From the NCBI RefSeq assembly GCF_027568395.1, contig NZ_JANKZL010000007.1, positions 226,877-290,876 on the forward strand: DNA of 64,000 nucleotides. The letters run 5' to 3'. A model generated the notes under the pieces. The model was not told the DNA's origin. It ran no database searches and worked only from the letters and a program-made list of their open reading frames with translations. Below, in pieces: positions 48,195 to 56,595 of the stretch (within the stretch, counting starts at the first letter, position 1; every line of letters begins with the position of its first letter). A program made the translations under genes and the position numbers. This DNA is from Aminobacter sp. HY435 (GTDB lineage: Bacteria; Pseudomonadota; Alphaproteobacteria; Rhizobiales; Rhizobiaceae).

Positions 48195-49439
48195 ATGGGC
48201 AAGAAGTTTTTGGCCGCGCTGATCGTCAGCACGGCCACTGCAGCGGCGTTGCTGCACTCTGGCAGCGCTTGGGCCAAGGAAACAGTTCGGGTCCGCGTCG
48301 CGGAATACAGCACGAAGACCGGTCCGTTTTTCCAGGATCTGGCGGCAAAGTTCAACGCGGCGAATCCCGAAATCGAGGTCAAGGTCGAGCACCTGCCCTG
48401 GCCTGAAATGCAGCAGCAGCTGGTGAGTGACATCTCAGCTGGTACCGCGCCTGACATCTCGCATATGGCGACTCGCTGGATGGCGGGCTTTGCCAAGGAC
48501 GGGGCGCTGGCGCCGATCGAAGGCCTGATGTCGCCCGACTTTGCCGACACCTTCGTGCCGACCTATCTCGACCTCCAGAAGCAGGACGGCCATACATGGG
48601 GCCTGCCGATTGCCGCGTCGGCACGCGGCCTGTTCTACAACAAGAAGCTCTTCGAGAAGGCTGGCATCGCGAATCCGCCGGCAACCTGGGACGAAGCGTT
48701 CGAGGCAGCCAAGAAGATCGACGCGCTGGGCGATGAAGTGTACGGCATCGGCGTCCAGGGTCGAGACCTGGATACCGAGGGCTATTGGTTCTACAGCCTC
48801 TGGACCCATGGCGGCAGCATTCTCGGACCTGACGGCAAGAGCGGTTTCGCTTCGCCTGAGGCCGTGACGGCAACCAACAATTACCTGCGCATGATCAAGG
48901 CGAATGTCACGCAGCCGGGGGTAAACGGCGCCAGCCGCGAAGACCTGCAGAATCTCTTCGCCGCCGGAAAGATGGGCATGGTCCTGTCGGGCCCCTGGTT
49001 TAATGCGCAACTCGCCGAGCAGGGCAAGGATGTCGAATACGGCATCAGCCGCATCCCTGTCGCCACGACTGAGGCGACCTACGGCGTCACCGACACGATC
49101 GCCGTCCTGGAATCCTCGAAGGTGAAGCCCCAGGCTATGAAGTTCCTGGAGTTCATCTTCAACAAGGAAAACAGGCTTGAGTTCGGCAAGCTCGAAGGAT
49201 TCGTGCCGGTCCTGAAGGCGGAATCGACCGAGCCCTTCTTCACCGAGAATCCGAAGATGTCGGTGTTCCTGGAAATGGGATCGATGGCCAAGTTCGCACC
49301 TCTGTTCCCGCGCTGGGAAGAGATGGCGGACGGCCTCAAGTCCGAACTGTCCAGGATCTACGCAGGCGAGGTTTCGGCTGAGGAAGGCTTGAAGCAGGCG
49401 GCCGCGAAGATGGACGCGATTCTTGCCGAAGAAGAATAG
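48195..49439 (+). CDS. Sugar-type (CUT1) ABC transporter substrate-binding protein
   Basis: A 414-residue periplasmic binding protein with a signal peptide (about 1-27, ending SGSAWAK) and the extracellular solute-binding family 1 fold (FNAANPEIEVKVEHLPW, RGLFYNKKLFEKAGI, GKMGMVLSGPW). This family carries mono- and oligosaccharides, glycerol phosphate or amino sugars. The start at 48195 is behind GGGAGG. A strong hairpin follows, typical after binding-protein genes, which are made in excess over the permeases. Confidence 0.88.
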   Translation: MGKKFLAALIVSTATAAALLHSGSAWAKETVRVRVAEYSTKTGPFFQDLAAKFNAANPEIEVKVEHLPWPEMQQQLVSDISAGTAPDISHMATRWMAGFAKDGALAPIEGLMSPDFADTFVPTYLDLQKQDGHTWGLPIAASARGLFYNKKLFEKAGIANPPATWDEAFEAAKKIDALGDEVYGIGVQGRDLDTEGYWFYSLWTHGGSILGPDGKSGFASPEAVTATNNYLRMIKANVTQPGVNGASREDLQNLFAAGKMGMVLSGPWFNAQLAEQGKDVEYGISRIPVATTEATYGVTDTIAVLESSKVKPQAMKFLEFIFNKENRLEFGKLEGFVPVLKAESTEPFFTENPKMSVFLEMGSMAKFAPLFPRWEEMADGLKSELSRIYAGEVSAEEGLKQAAAKMDAILAEEE

Positions 49440-49479
49440 GCCCTGAAATCATCGCCTGCGGGCAATCCCACTCTACTCA

Positions 49480-49502
49480 GGTGGCGTGACGACCACGCCA
49501 CC
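49480..49502 (+). repeat. Hairpin between binding protein and permeases
   Basis: Perfect 9-bp stem GGTGGCGTG/CACGCCACC with loop ACGAC, followed by a weakly pyrimidine-rich tract. It probably attenuates transcription or protects the upstream message, giving more binding protein than permease. It also argues against a permease start at the GTG inside it (49486). Confidence 0.6.
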
Positions 49503-49527
49503 TCTCTTCCTTAAAGGTCAAGCGCGC

Positions 49528-50472
49528 ATGCGGGCAATTGAGAAGACCGCTCCAGGACGGGGCGTTAACGCGGGCCGGCCGAGCAAGACGGGGCTACCGG
49601 GTCCGGCCTTCGCGCTGATCCTGATTGCGCCTTGTCTGCTGCTTTCGGTCGCCGTGATCGGCTATCCGATATTCGACGTGATCCGCATGTCGCTCTTTGA
49701 CGTAAGCCGCACCGGCGTTGTCCGCGAGTTTGCTGGCCTTGCCAACTTTGCCAAGGCGTTCGCCGACCCGGTTTTCCTGCAGGCTGCGCGCCAGACCCTT
49801 GTCTGGACGGTCGCCGTCGTGGGCGGAACCCTGCTGATCTCGGTGCCGATTGCTTTGATCCTCAACGAGGATTTCTACGGCCGGACAATTGCCCGAACGA
49901 TCGTGCTGCTGCCGTGGGCCATCTCGCTGGCGATGACGGCGGTGGTCTGGCGCTATGTCGTCAATGGTGATTTCGGCACGCTCAACATGACCTTGGCCGC
50001 ACTTGGCCTGCCGTTCGAGAATTATCCGTGGTTGGCCGACGCCAGGATGGCGTTCCTACTTGAGATACTGGTCGGAATTTTGGTGTCGGTGCCGTTCACC
50101 GTGACGATCCTCCTCGGCGGGCTGACGTCCATCCCGGAGTCCCTGTATGAGGCCTCCGCCATCGACGGCGCGTCGTCGACCAGGAGCTTTTACTACATCA
50201 CGATGCCGCTGCTTTGGCCGTTCATGCAGATCGCGCTCGTCCTCAACGTCATCTATGTTTTCAATTCCTTCCCGATCATCTGGATCATGACCAATGGCGG
50301 TCCCGCCAACCGGACCGACATTCTGATTACCTATGTCTACAAGCAGGCCTTCGCCTTCGGAAAGCTTGGCAACGCAGCAGCCGGTTCCGTGGTCATGTTC
50401 GCGATGCTGCTGGTCTTTGCCGTCGTCTATCTGTTTCTGACAAAAGCGCAGGGGGCGCGCAACGATGTCTAA
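49528..50472 (+). CDS. Sugar-type ABC transporter permease (MalF type)
   Basis: A 314-residue inner-membrane permease with about six hydrophobic segments, beginning after a short basic N-terminus. The coupling loop is YEASAIDGASSTRSFYYITMP. The ATG at 49528 is chosen over a GTG at 49486 because the latter lies inside a hairpin. It overlaps the second permease gene by 8 bases. Confidence 0.88.
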   Translation: MRAIEKTAPGRGVNAGRPSKTGLPGPAFALILIAPCLLLSVAVIGYPIFDVIRMSLFDVSRTGVVREFAGLANFAKAFADPVFLQAARQTLVWTVAVVGGTLLISVPIALILNEDFYGRTIARTIVLLPWAISLAMTAVVWRYVVNGDFGTLNMTLAALGLPFENYPWLADARMAFLLEILVGILVSVPFTVTILLGGLTSIPESLYEASAIDGASSTRSFYYITMPLLWPFMQIALVLNVIYVFNSFPIIWIMTNGGPANRTDILITYVYKQAFAFGKLGNAAAGSVVMFAMLLVFAVVYLFLTKAQGARNDV

Positions 50473-51292
50473 GGCGAAGAAAAGTCTCGTTTGCTGGGCG
50501 CTGCTTTCGCCCTTCCTCGTGGTCGTACTTTTTCCCTACGCGACGATGCTGTCGACGTCGCTGAAGCAGAAGGACGAGATATTCACCTTCCATCGGACAT
50601 GGCTGCCGCGCGAGTTCTATCTGGGCAATTTTGCCGAACTCATCTTCGAGAAGGGGTTTGGACGGGCATTGGCAAATTCACTTGCCATCAGCGTCGGGGC
50701 TACCGTTTTGTCCCTCGCCGTGGCGATACCGGCCGCCTATGCGCTCACCCGGATGCGGGTTCCCGCCAAGGGCGCGCTGACCAACTACCTGCTCATCACC
50801 CAGATGATCTCGCCGATCGTACTGATCATTGGCCTGTTCCGGATGTTTGCCTATTTCGGCCTGGTCAACAGCCTGCTGTCGGTCATCATCGCGCACAGCG
50901 CCTTCTTCATGGCGTTTGCCGTGTGGATGCTGCAGAGCTATTTCGCGACCATTCCGAAGGATCTCGAAGAGGCCGCGTGGATCGACGGCGCCGGCCGGTT
51001 CAGTGCCTTCGTCCGCGTCTTCCTGCCGTTGTGCCTTCCCGGAATTGTCGTCACGGCAATCTTCACCTTCGTCAATTCCTGGAACGAATACGCAATGTCG
51101 CTGACGCTGTTGCGCCAGGTCAGCCAGCAGACCGCGCCGGTCCAGATCGCGTTCCTGACAGGCACTCTCTATCAAATTGAATGGCATCTCATCATGGCCG
51201 CGACGTTACTTGCGTCGGTGCCTGTCGCAATCGTCTTCGCAACCATCCAGCGCTACCTCATTGGGGGAATGGCGCTTGGTGGGGTCAAGTAG
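50465..51292 (+). CDS. Sugar-type ABC transporter permease (MalG type)
   Basis: A 275-residue partner permease with about six membrane segments and the coupling loop EEAAWIDGAGRFSAFVRVFLP. It starts within the end of the MalF-type gene and is followed after 10 bases by the ATPase gene. Confidence 0.88.
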   Translation: MSKAKKSLVCWALLSPFLVVVLFPYATMLSTSLKQKDEIFTFHRTWLPREFYLGNFAELIFEKGFGRALANSLAISVGATVLSLAVAIPAAYALTRMRVPAKGALTNYLLITQMISPIVLIIGLFRMFAYFGLVNSLLSVIIAHSAFFMAFAVWMLQSYFATIPKDLEEAAWIDGAGRFSAFVRVFLPLCLPGIVVTAIFTFVNSWNEYAMSLTLLRQVSQQTAPVQIAFLTGTLYQIEWHLIMAATLLASVPVAIVFATIQRYLIGGMALGGVK

Positions 51293-51302
51293 GAGGAGCT
51301 GA

Positions 51303-52382
51303 GTGGCTTCGATCAATCTCACCAATATTCGCAAGCAATATGGCTCGGTCACGATCATCGACGACGTCAGTATCGCAATCGAGGATCGCGAATTCGTCGT
51401 CCTGGTCGGTCCGTCCGGATGCGGCAAGTCCACGCTCCTGCGGATGATCGCAGGGCTGGAATCGATCTCGGGAGGCACCATTGCCATTGATGGCGAGGTC
51501 GTTAACGACGTTGGGCCGCAGCGGCGTGATCTCGCGATGGTGTTTCAGACCTATGCGCTCTATCCGCATATGACGACCGCGCAGAACATCGGCTTTCCCC
51601 TGAAGCTGCGCGGCGCCAGCCAGGACGATATTGGTCGTTCTGTCGCCGAAGTCGCCAACACGCTGCATCTCGACGCCCTTCTTGACCGCCAACCGCGTGC
51701 CCTTTCCGGGGGACAGCGTCAGCGCGTCGCGATGGGCAGGGCGATGGTACGGGAGCCGCGGGCTTTCCTTTTCGACGAACCGCTGAGCAATCTCGACGCG
51801 AAACTAAGGCATCACATGCGCATCGAGCTGCGCCAATTGCACAAGCAGCTGGGCGCCACGTCGATCTATGTCACGCACGACCAGATCGAGGCGATGACCA
51901 TGGCCGACCGGATCGTGGTGATGAACCGCGGCAAGGTCGAGCAGGTGGGCACGCCGCTTGAACTCTTCGACAAGCCGGCAAATGTCTTCGTCGCTGGGTT
52001 CCTCGGTTCGCCGACGATCAACCTGGGCAGCGCAACGCTTTCGGCCGGAGACGGATCAGCCACGCTCGAATTCCATGCCGGCTCTGGTCCGATCGACCTT
52101 GCCAACGTCCCGCCGTCGGCTCACAAGGAGGTTGTGGCTGGGGTGCGTCCGCAACACCTGGAAGTTGTTTCTCCGGAGGGCGCCGGGCTCACCGGAACGG
52201 TTGATCTCGTCGAACATACCGGGTGTGAAACGAACGTCATTCTTTCAGTTGGATCCGAGAAGTGGACGGTCCAGTCCCGGACCCGCCAGCATCTCGTGCA
52301 AGGAGAGCGTGTCGGGCTCGCCTTCGACCCGACCAACCTCCACCTCTTCGCAGCCGAAACCAAGGAGCGTATCCAATGGTAG
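51303..52382 (+). CDS. Sugar-type ABC transporter ATP-binding protein (UgpC/MalK type)
   Basis: A 359-residue ATPase. Walker A is GPSGCGKST near residue 37, the signature LSGGQRQRV near 135, and Walker [12 protein letters not shown] near 157. A C-terminal regulatory domain contains GVRPQHLEV. The GTG start follows AGGAGGAG. Its end overlaps the TetR gene start by 7 bases, tying transporter and regulator expression. It is clearly distinct from the polyol ATPase at 726. Confidence 0.9.
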   Translation: MASINLTNIRKQYGSVTIIDDVSIAIEDREFVVLVGPSGCGKSTLLRMIAGLESISGGTIAIDGEVVNDVGPQRRDLAMVFQTYALYPHMTTAQNIGFPLKLRGASQDDIGRSVAEVANTLHLDALLDRQPRALSGGQRQRVAMGRAMVREPRAFLFDEPLSNLDAKLRHHMRIELRQLHKQLGATSIYVTHDQIEAMTMADRIVVMNRGKVEQVGTPLELFDKPANVFVAGFLGSPTINLGSATLSAGDGSATLEFHAGSGPIDLANVPPSAHKEVVAGVRPQHLEVVSPEGAGLTGTVDLVEHTGCETNVILSVGSEKWTVQSRTRQHLVQGERVGLAFDPTNLHLFAAETKERIQW

Positions 52383-53068
52383 CAACGCGTAATCGAGGCT
52401 CTGGCAGCGAAGCAAAGCCGGCTGAGGGAAGAAAGCGCGACCCCGAGCGCACCAGGCTCGTGATCATCGAGGCAGCTCGCGAGGAATTTGCCGAGAACGG
52501 CTACGACGGCGCCCGCACGGACCGGATCGCCACTCGCACGGGCATGAGCAAGGGTGTTCTCTATCACTACTTCAGTTCGAAGGATGATCTTTTCGTAGCA
52601 GTCCTGGAAGATATCTATCAGGAGCTTCGCTCGCAGAACGAGGCCCTGGTTCTGGACGAGTTCGAACCGGAAGCCGGCATCCGCGAACTCATCGCGCACA
52701 CATACCGGTACTTCGTCGATCATCCCGAATTCATCGTGCTGGTGAATTCCGAAAACCTGATGAAGGCCCAGCATCTCGAGCAATCGGCGAGCATCCGCAA
52801 CATGTTCACGCCGCTATCGCGGCGCCTGAGCGAGCTGATCAGCCGCGGTCAGGAGCAGGGCATTTTCCGGTCGAATGTCGATGTCGTCGAACTCTACATC
52901 TCGATCGTCGGCCTGGGCTATTTCTTCCTGGCCAATCGCTGGACCCTCGGCGTGGTCTTCAATCGCGATCTGCTGGGGCAGGGTGCGGAAGAGGTACGTC
53001 TCCAGCATATGACCGAAATGGTTCTCGACTATCTGCGCAACGTCAAATCCTTGGACGGAAAAGAATGA
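52376..53068 (+). CDS. TetR-family regulator of the catabolic cluster
   Basis: A 230-residue TetR-type regulator. The HTH covers about residues 22-68 (TRLVIIEAAREEFAENGYDGARTD..., then GMSKGVLYHYFSSKDDLF), followed by a C-terminal ligand domain. It is embedded between the ABC ATPase and the PLP enzyme with overlapping ends, so it is part of the plus-strand operon. The two identical operators at 48106-48119 and 56579-56592 are the obvious targets. It would then control all three units. The inducer is unknown. Confidence 0.85.
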   Translation: MVATRNRGSGSEAKPAEGRKRDPERTRLVIIEAAREEFAENGYDGARTDRIATRTGMSKGVLYHYFSSKDDLFVAVLEDIYQELRSQNEALVLDEFEPEAGIRELIAHTYRYFVDHPEFIVLVNSENLMKAQHLEQSASIRNMFTPLSRRLSELISRGQEQGIFRSNVDVVELYISIVGLGYFFLANRWTLGVVFNRDLLGQGAEEVRLQHMTEMVLDYLRNVKSLDGKE

Positions 53069-54162
53069 CCGAAACGCCCCTGATGCTGCCGGAAGCCGGG
53101 CCGCTGCGCTGGCGCGACGTCGTCGAAACACCCGCGGTGCTGATCGACCTGGATGTCGTCGAACGGAACATCACGCGCTGCCAGGAGCAGTGTGACAAGC
53201 TCGGCGTCACAGTCCGGCCCCACATCAAGACGCACAAATTGCCGCTACTGGCGTACGCCCAATTGGCGGCGGGGGCGGTCGGCGTGACGGCGCAGAAGAT
53301 CGGCGAAGCCGAGGTAATGGCCGATGCCGGGATCGACGACATCCTCATTTCCTACAACATTGTCGGCGATCGCAAGCTTGGGCGGCTCAGGCGTCTCGCC
53401 GAGCGGTGCCACCTTTCGGTGGTTGCCGATAGTGCCGAAGTCGTTGATGGCCTTGCGCGTGCATTCGCGGACGGGAAAAGTGAACTCGGCGTCCTGGTGG
53501 AATGCGACACCGGCATGCAGCGGTGCGGCGTCCTGACGCCGGAGGATGCGCTCGAACTGGCAAGGCAGATCTCCAGCTCCCCAGGCTTGCGTTTCGCTGG
53601 CGTGATGACCTACCCGGCTCCCGGCCAGGGCAATGCGGCCGGCGAATGGCTGGAGCGTGTTGCTTGCCTCATTCGTTCCGCGGGGATCGAAGCTGAAGTC
53701 GTGTCGAGCGGCGGAACCCCCGACCTCTATGCAATGAAGCATCACGCCAGCCTGACCGAGTACAGGCCGGGCAGCTACATCTACAATGATCGCTCGCTTG
53801 TCACTTCAGGTGCTTGCGGGCCAGAGGATTGCGCGCTGACGGTGCTGACCACCGTCATCAGTTCGCCCGCGCGCGGCCGCGCGATCATCGATGCCGGCAC
53901 AAAGGTCCTGACGTCCGATCTCTTCGGCATGAGCGGCCATGGCCTGGTTCTGGACCGCCCCGACAGCTCGGTCATTTCGCTCAACGAAGAGCACGGACGG
54001 ATCGAATATGGCGGCGAGCAGATGCCTTCGGTGGGGGAATTCCTGCGCATCATCCCCAACCATGCCTGTGTCGTCAGCAACATGGTCGATTGCGTGCATC
54101 TCGTCAGGGGAGAGTATTACGTCCGGGCCGAGCCGGTGGCAGCGCGCGGCCGGATCACCTGA
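53065..54162 (+). CDS. D-threonine aldolase / D-serine dehydratase-like PLP enzyme
   Basis: A 365-residue fold-type III PLP enzyme. The PLP lysine lies in RPHIKTHK (Lys55 or Lys58), and SSGGTPDLY and YRPGSYIYND are typical phosphate and barrel segments. The C-terminal metal site reads NHAC (His333, Cys335), as in D-serine dehydratases; D-threonine aldolases usually have His-x-Asp. It may therefore dehydrate a D-configured 2-amino-3-hydroxy acid to a keto acid; D-glucosaminate-type substrates fit the context. It overlaps the TetR gene by 4 bases. Confidence 0.8.
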   Translation: MTETPLMLPEAGPLRWRDVVETPAVLIDLDVVERNITRCQEQCDKLGVTVRPHIKTHKLPLLAYAQLAAGAVGVTAQKIGEAEVMADAGIDDILISYNIVGDRKLGRLRRLAERCHLSVVADSAEVVDGLARAFADGKSELGVLVECDTGMQRCGVLTPEDALELARQISSSPGLRFAGVMTYPAPGQGNAAGEWLERVACLIRSAGIEAEVVSSGGTPDLYAMKHHASLTEYRPGSYIYNDRSLVTSGACGPEDCALTVLTTVISSPARGRAIIDAGTKVLTSDLFGMSGHGLVLDRPDSSVISLNEEHGRIEYGGEQMPSVGEFLRIIPNHACVVSNMVDCVHLVRGEYYVRAEPVAARGRIT

Positions 54163-54197
54163 GTTCGCTGGACGGAACCGGTCTGCGTCCCGGTTGA

Positions 54198-54234
54198 GTG
54201 GGCCACTATTGAGGGATGTGGCCCACGTTTTCTT
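54198..54234. terminator. Strong intrinsic terminator between convergent units
   Basis: Perfect 9-bp stem GTGGGCCAC/GTGGCCCAC, 11-base loop, followed by GTTTTCTTG on the plus strand. It ends the transporter/TetR/PLP operon and faces the convergent GMC gene. Confidence 0.8.
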
Positions 54235-54284
54235 GTAGTTGAGACGGAGCGAGCGTCACGGAGACTGCTCGCTCCGCTCGGCAA

Positions 54285-55910
54285 TCATGCCATTGACGGA
54301 ACACTTGTGGCCTTGGACAAGGCGGCGAAGTTGTCGCGTATGTAGGTCGCGGACCGTAAGGCCAGCGCGGATATCGTCGGCGTCGGATTCACGGTGCCGC
54401 CGGTTGCAAGGACGCTCCCGTCGATGATGAACAGGTTGGGCACCTCCCAACTCTGGTTCCAGCCGTTCACCACGGAGGTTTCCGGATCCTTGCCCATCCG
54501 GCATGTGCCCAGCATATGCCAGGCGGGCGTCCGGTAGACCCCATTTTCGTCGCGGTAATCCTGCAGGCGATACTCGACGGCATCGCATGCCTGCGCGAGA
54601 TCCTTCAGCCGATCCAGCATGTAGTTCATCATGCGCTTGTCGTTCTCACCGGGCGCGTAATGCAGCCTGGCTCCGGGCATTCCGTCCGAATCCGTCCTGA
54701 TGTCCAGCGTGACGCGATTTTCGGGATTGGGAAGATCATCGCCGATGGCAAAGACCCCGATGGAATGGCCGAAATGATTTTCGAACCATCGATGGTGCCC
54801 GGATCCCCAGGGCGCGCGGGCCGACGAGAACCATCCGGCTGCCAACTCCCCGGCAGAGGGGGTTGAAGTGATGCAGTTGAGGTTGAAGCCGTTGACGAAG
54901 CCGCGCGACAGGTCGGTTTCCGCGAATTCGCGACTGATCAGCGAGGCGGCATAGCCGATGTGGCCGTCGACCGGGCGGTCGACCCACATTTCGGACGCCA
55001 CCAGCGTGTGGTGCAGCAGGTTGCGGCCGACCTGGTCGTTGCCGTTGGCCAGGTTGTCGGAGGCCAGCAGGAGGCGCGGCGTGCCAACGCCGTTGGCCGC
55101 CACGACAACAATCCGCGCCTTCTGGAACAGGACCTGGCCGGAGTTGCGATCTTTGTAGTAGGCACCGGTTGCGCGGCCATCCGCTCCCTTCTCGATCTTG
55201 AGGACGCGGGCATGGGTTCGCAGTTCACACCCCGCACGCAATGCCTTGGGCCAGATCGATGTCGCGTATTCGTTCATTGAGCTGCGCGGGCAGCCATTGC
55301 AAACGCCGCAGTTGTTGCAGGCAGGGCGGTCGTCATAGTCTTCGGAGATGACTGATGCCTCGACGGGCCACCAGTGCCAATCAAGTCTGTCAAAACCGGC
55401 CGAAAGCCGCCGGGCGACGTCGGATACAGGCAGCGGTCGGGTTGGGCAGCGCTCTCGCGGTGGCATTGCCGGGTCGCCGGCCAGCCCCGAGACGCCTACG
55501 ACCTGATCCGCAAGCTCATAGAAGGGGGAGACGTCCTCATAGGTGATGGGCCAGTCGGGCTGAAGGCCGTGTTCGGTGCCCTTCCTGAAGTCCGACGGGC
55601 GGTAGCGGGGCCATAGCCCGCCATAAGCGTTGGTCGACCCGCCAACGGCGTTCCACATCAGGACCTGCGATGAGTTGGACTCGACAGGAAAATCGTCGGC
55701 GTGGTCGCGTTTGTTGACGTCGGGGTTCCATCTGGTGCGTCTCTGCCAAGACCAGTCCGCATGTCCGTGCGGCCGATCGTCAGCCTTTACCCAGGATCCT
55801 TGCTCCAGGCAGACCACATCGAGCCCGGCCTGCGCGAAGACGAGCGCGGCGAGCGACCCTGTCGCACCGGCGCCGACGATCAGCACGTCGCAGATACGCT
55901 GCCGGCTCAT
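54285..55910 (-). CDS. GMC-family oxidoreductase with cysteine cluster
   Basis: A 541-residue FAD enzyme. It has a DVLIVGAGATGSLAAL nucleotide motif at about residue 8, the region VGGSTNAYGG, and C-terminal HMLGTCRMG and GGTVNPTPTISALALR. A cysteine motif CNNCGVCNGC near residue 195 is unusual for choline-dehydrogenase-type GMC proteins. It resembles the Fe-S motifs of membrane-linked sugar/gluconate dehydrogenases. No signal peptide is seen in the protein itself. Its start overlaps the upstream subunit gene as ATGA, so the pair forms one enzyme oxidising a sugar or sugar acid. Confidence 0.85.
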   Translation of the reverse strand: MSRQRICDVLIVGAGATGSLAALVFAQAGLDVVCLEQGSWVKADDRPHGHADWSWQRRTRWNPDVNKRDHADDFPVESNSSQVLMWNAVGGSTNAYGGLWPRYRPSDFRKGTEHGLQPDWPITYEDVSPFYELADQVVGVSGLAGDPAMPPRERCPTRPLPVSDVARRLSAGFDRLDWHWWPVEASVISEDYDDRPACNNCGVCNGCPRSSMNEYATSIWPKALRAGCELRTHARVLKIEKGADGRATGAYYKDRNSGQVLFQKARIVVVAANGVGTPRLLLASDNLANGNDQVGRNLLHHTLVASEMWVDRPVDGHIGYAASLISREFAETDLSRGFVNGFNLNCITSTPSAGELAAGWFSSARAPWGSGHHRWFENHFGHSIGVFAIGDDLPNPENRVTLDIRTDSDGMPGARLHYAPGENDKRMMNYMLDRLKDLAQACDAVEYRLQDYRDENGVYRTPAWHMLGTCRMGKDPETSVVNGWNQSWEVPNLFIIDGSVLATGGTVNPTPTISALALRSATYIRDNFAALSKATSVPSMA

Positions 55911-56431
55911 CGCTCCATCCCCCAACGTTCGGTTGTTGCTGAACCAAGGTCGATCGACGACACGTCCAGGGGCACGACGTCTTCGGTCCGCAGATAGCGT
56001 CCGCGGCCGTGGGTCGGCGTATCGTGTTCAAGGTCAAAGGCCGGCATCGGGTATCCGTCTGCATGGGGGAATGTGGAGTATGGTCGACCCCCGGCCCTGA
56101 TCGCCTCCACTACGCCCGGCATCTCGTAATAGGCGAGTACCGCTGCGGTGTAGATTTTCTCGAACAAGACAGGGTTTGCAGCTTCAAACTGTCGGACAGC
56201 CGAGATGCGGCGTTCCGAAGCGGCGTTCAGCAGGCCGTCCGAGCCACAATCGAGCGCTAAAGCCAATTGTTCGATGGCGCTGGAGGGTTGATCGCCAAAC
56301 AGGCGCAACATCACCACGCCGTGGACGCCGACCTCGGAGGCTGAGGGCCAGCGACCGTCGCCTGGAACAAGCTCATCCACCAGGTGCCTAAGTATGGTCT
56401 CGTTCGCAATGGGCAAGGTATTTGGCTGCAT
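55907..56431 (-). CDS. Gluconate 2-dehydrogenase subunit 3-like protein
   Basis: A 174-residue protein placed directly before and coupled to a GMC oxidoreductase. The pattern (LRHLVDELVPGDGRWPSASEVGV at the start, AVRQFEAANPVLFEKIYTAAVLAYYE in the middle) resembles gluconate 2-dehydrogenase subunit 3 (gamma), which helps assemble or export the flavin subunit. No Tat signal is visible, unlike many family members, so location is uncertain. An operator copy lies about 150 bases upstream. Confidence 0.7.
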   Translation of the reverse strand: MQPNTLPIANETILRHLVDELVPGDGRWPSASEVGVHGVVMLRLFGDQPSSAIEQLALALDCGSDGLLNAASERRISAVRQFEAANPVLFEKIYTAAVLAYYEMPGVVEAIRAGGRPYSTFPHADGYPMPAFDLEHDTPTHGRGRYLRTEDVVPLDVSSIDLGSATTERWGMER

Positions 56432-56578
56432 TCTGAGACCTTTGCTTGCTGTGGCCGTGCAATCGTCGGGGCGTGGTTGTACCAGGAAGGAAAGCGCGCA
56501 AATCGTAGGGTCGATAGGTCAATGTGAAATGGAAGGAGCACCGACCCGACGGCTCGTGTGGCTCCACATTACGCAGAC

Positions 56579-56592
56579 TGACTGGTCAGTCA
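56579..56592. promoter_or_regulatory. TetR-type operator, copy 2
   Basis: Identical to copy 1 at 48106-48119, with a shared 19-base block (56577-56595). It lies upstream of the gluconate-dehydrogenase-like pair on the minus strand and links that unit to the transporter/deacylase units. Confidence 0.7.
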
Positions 56593-56595
56593 ATA

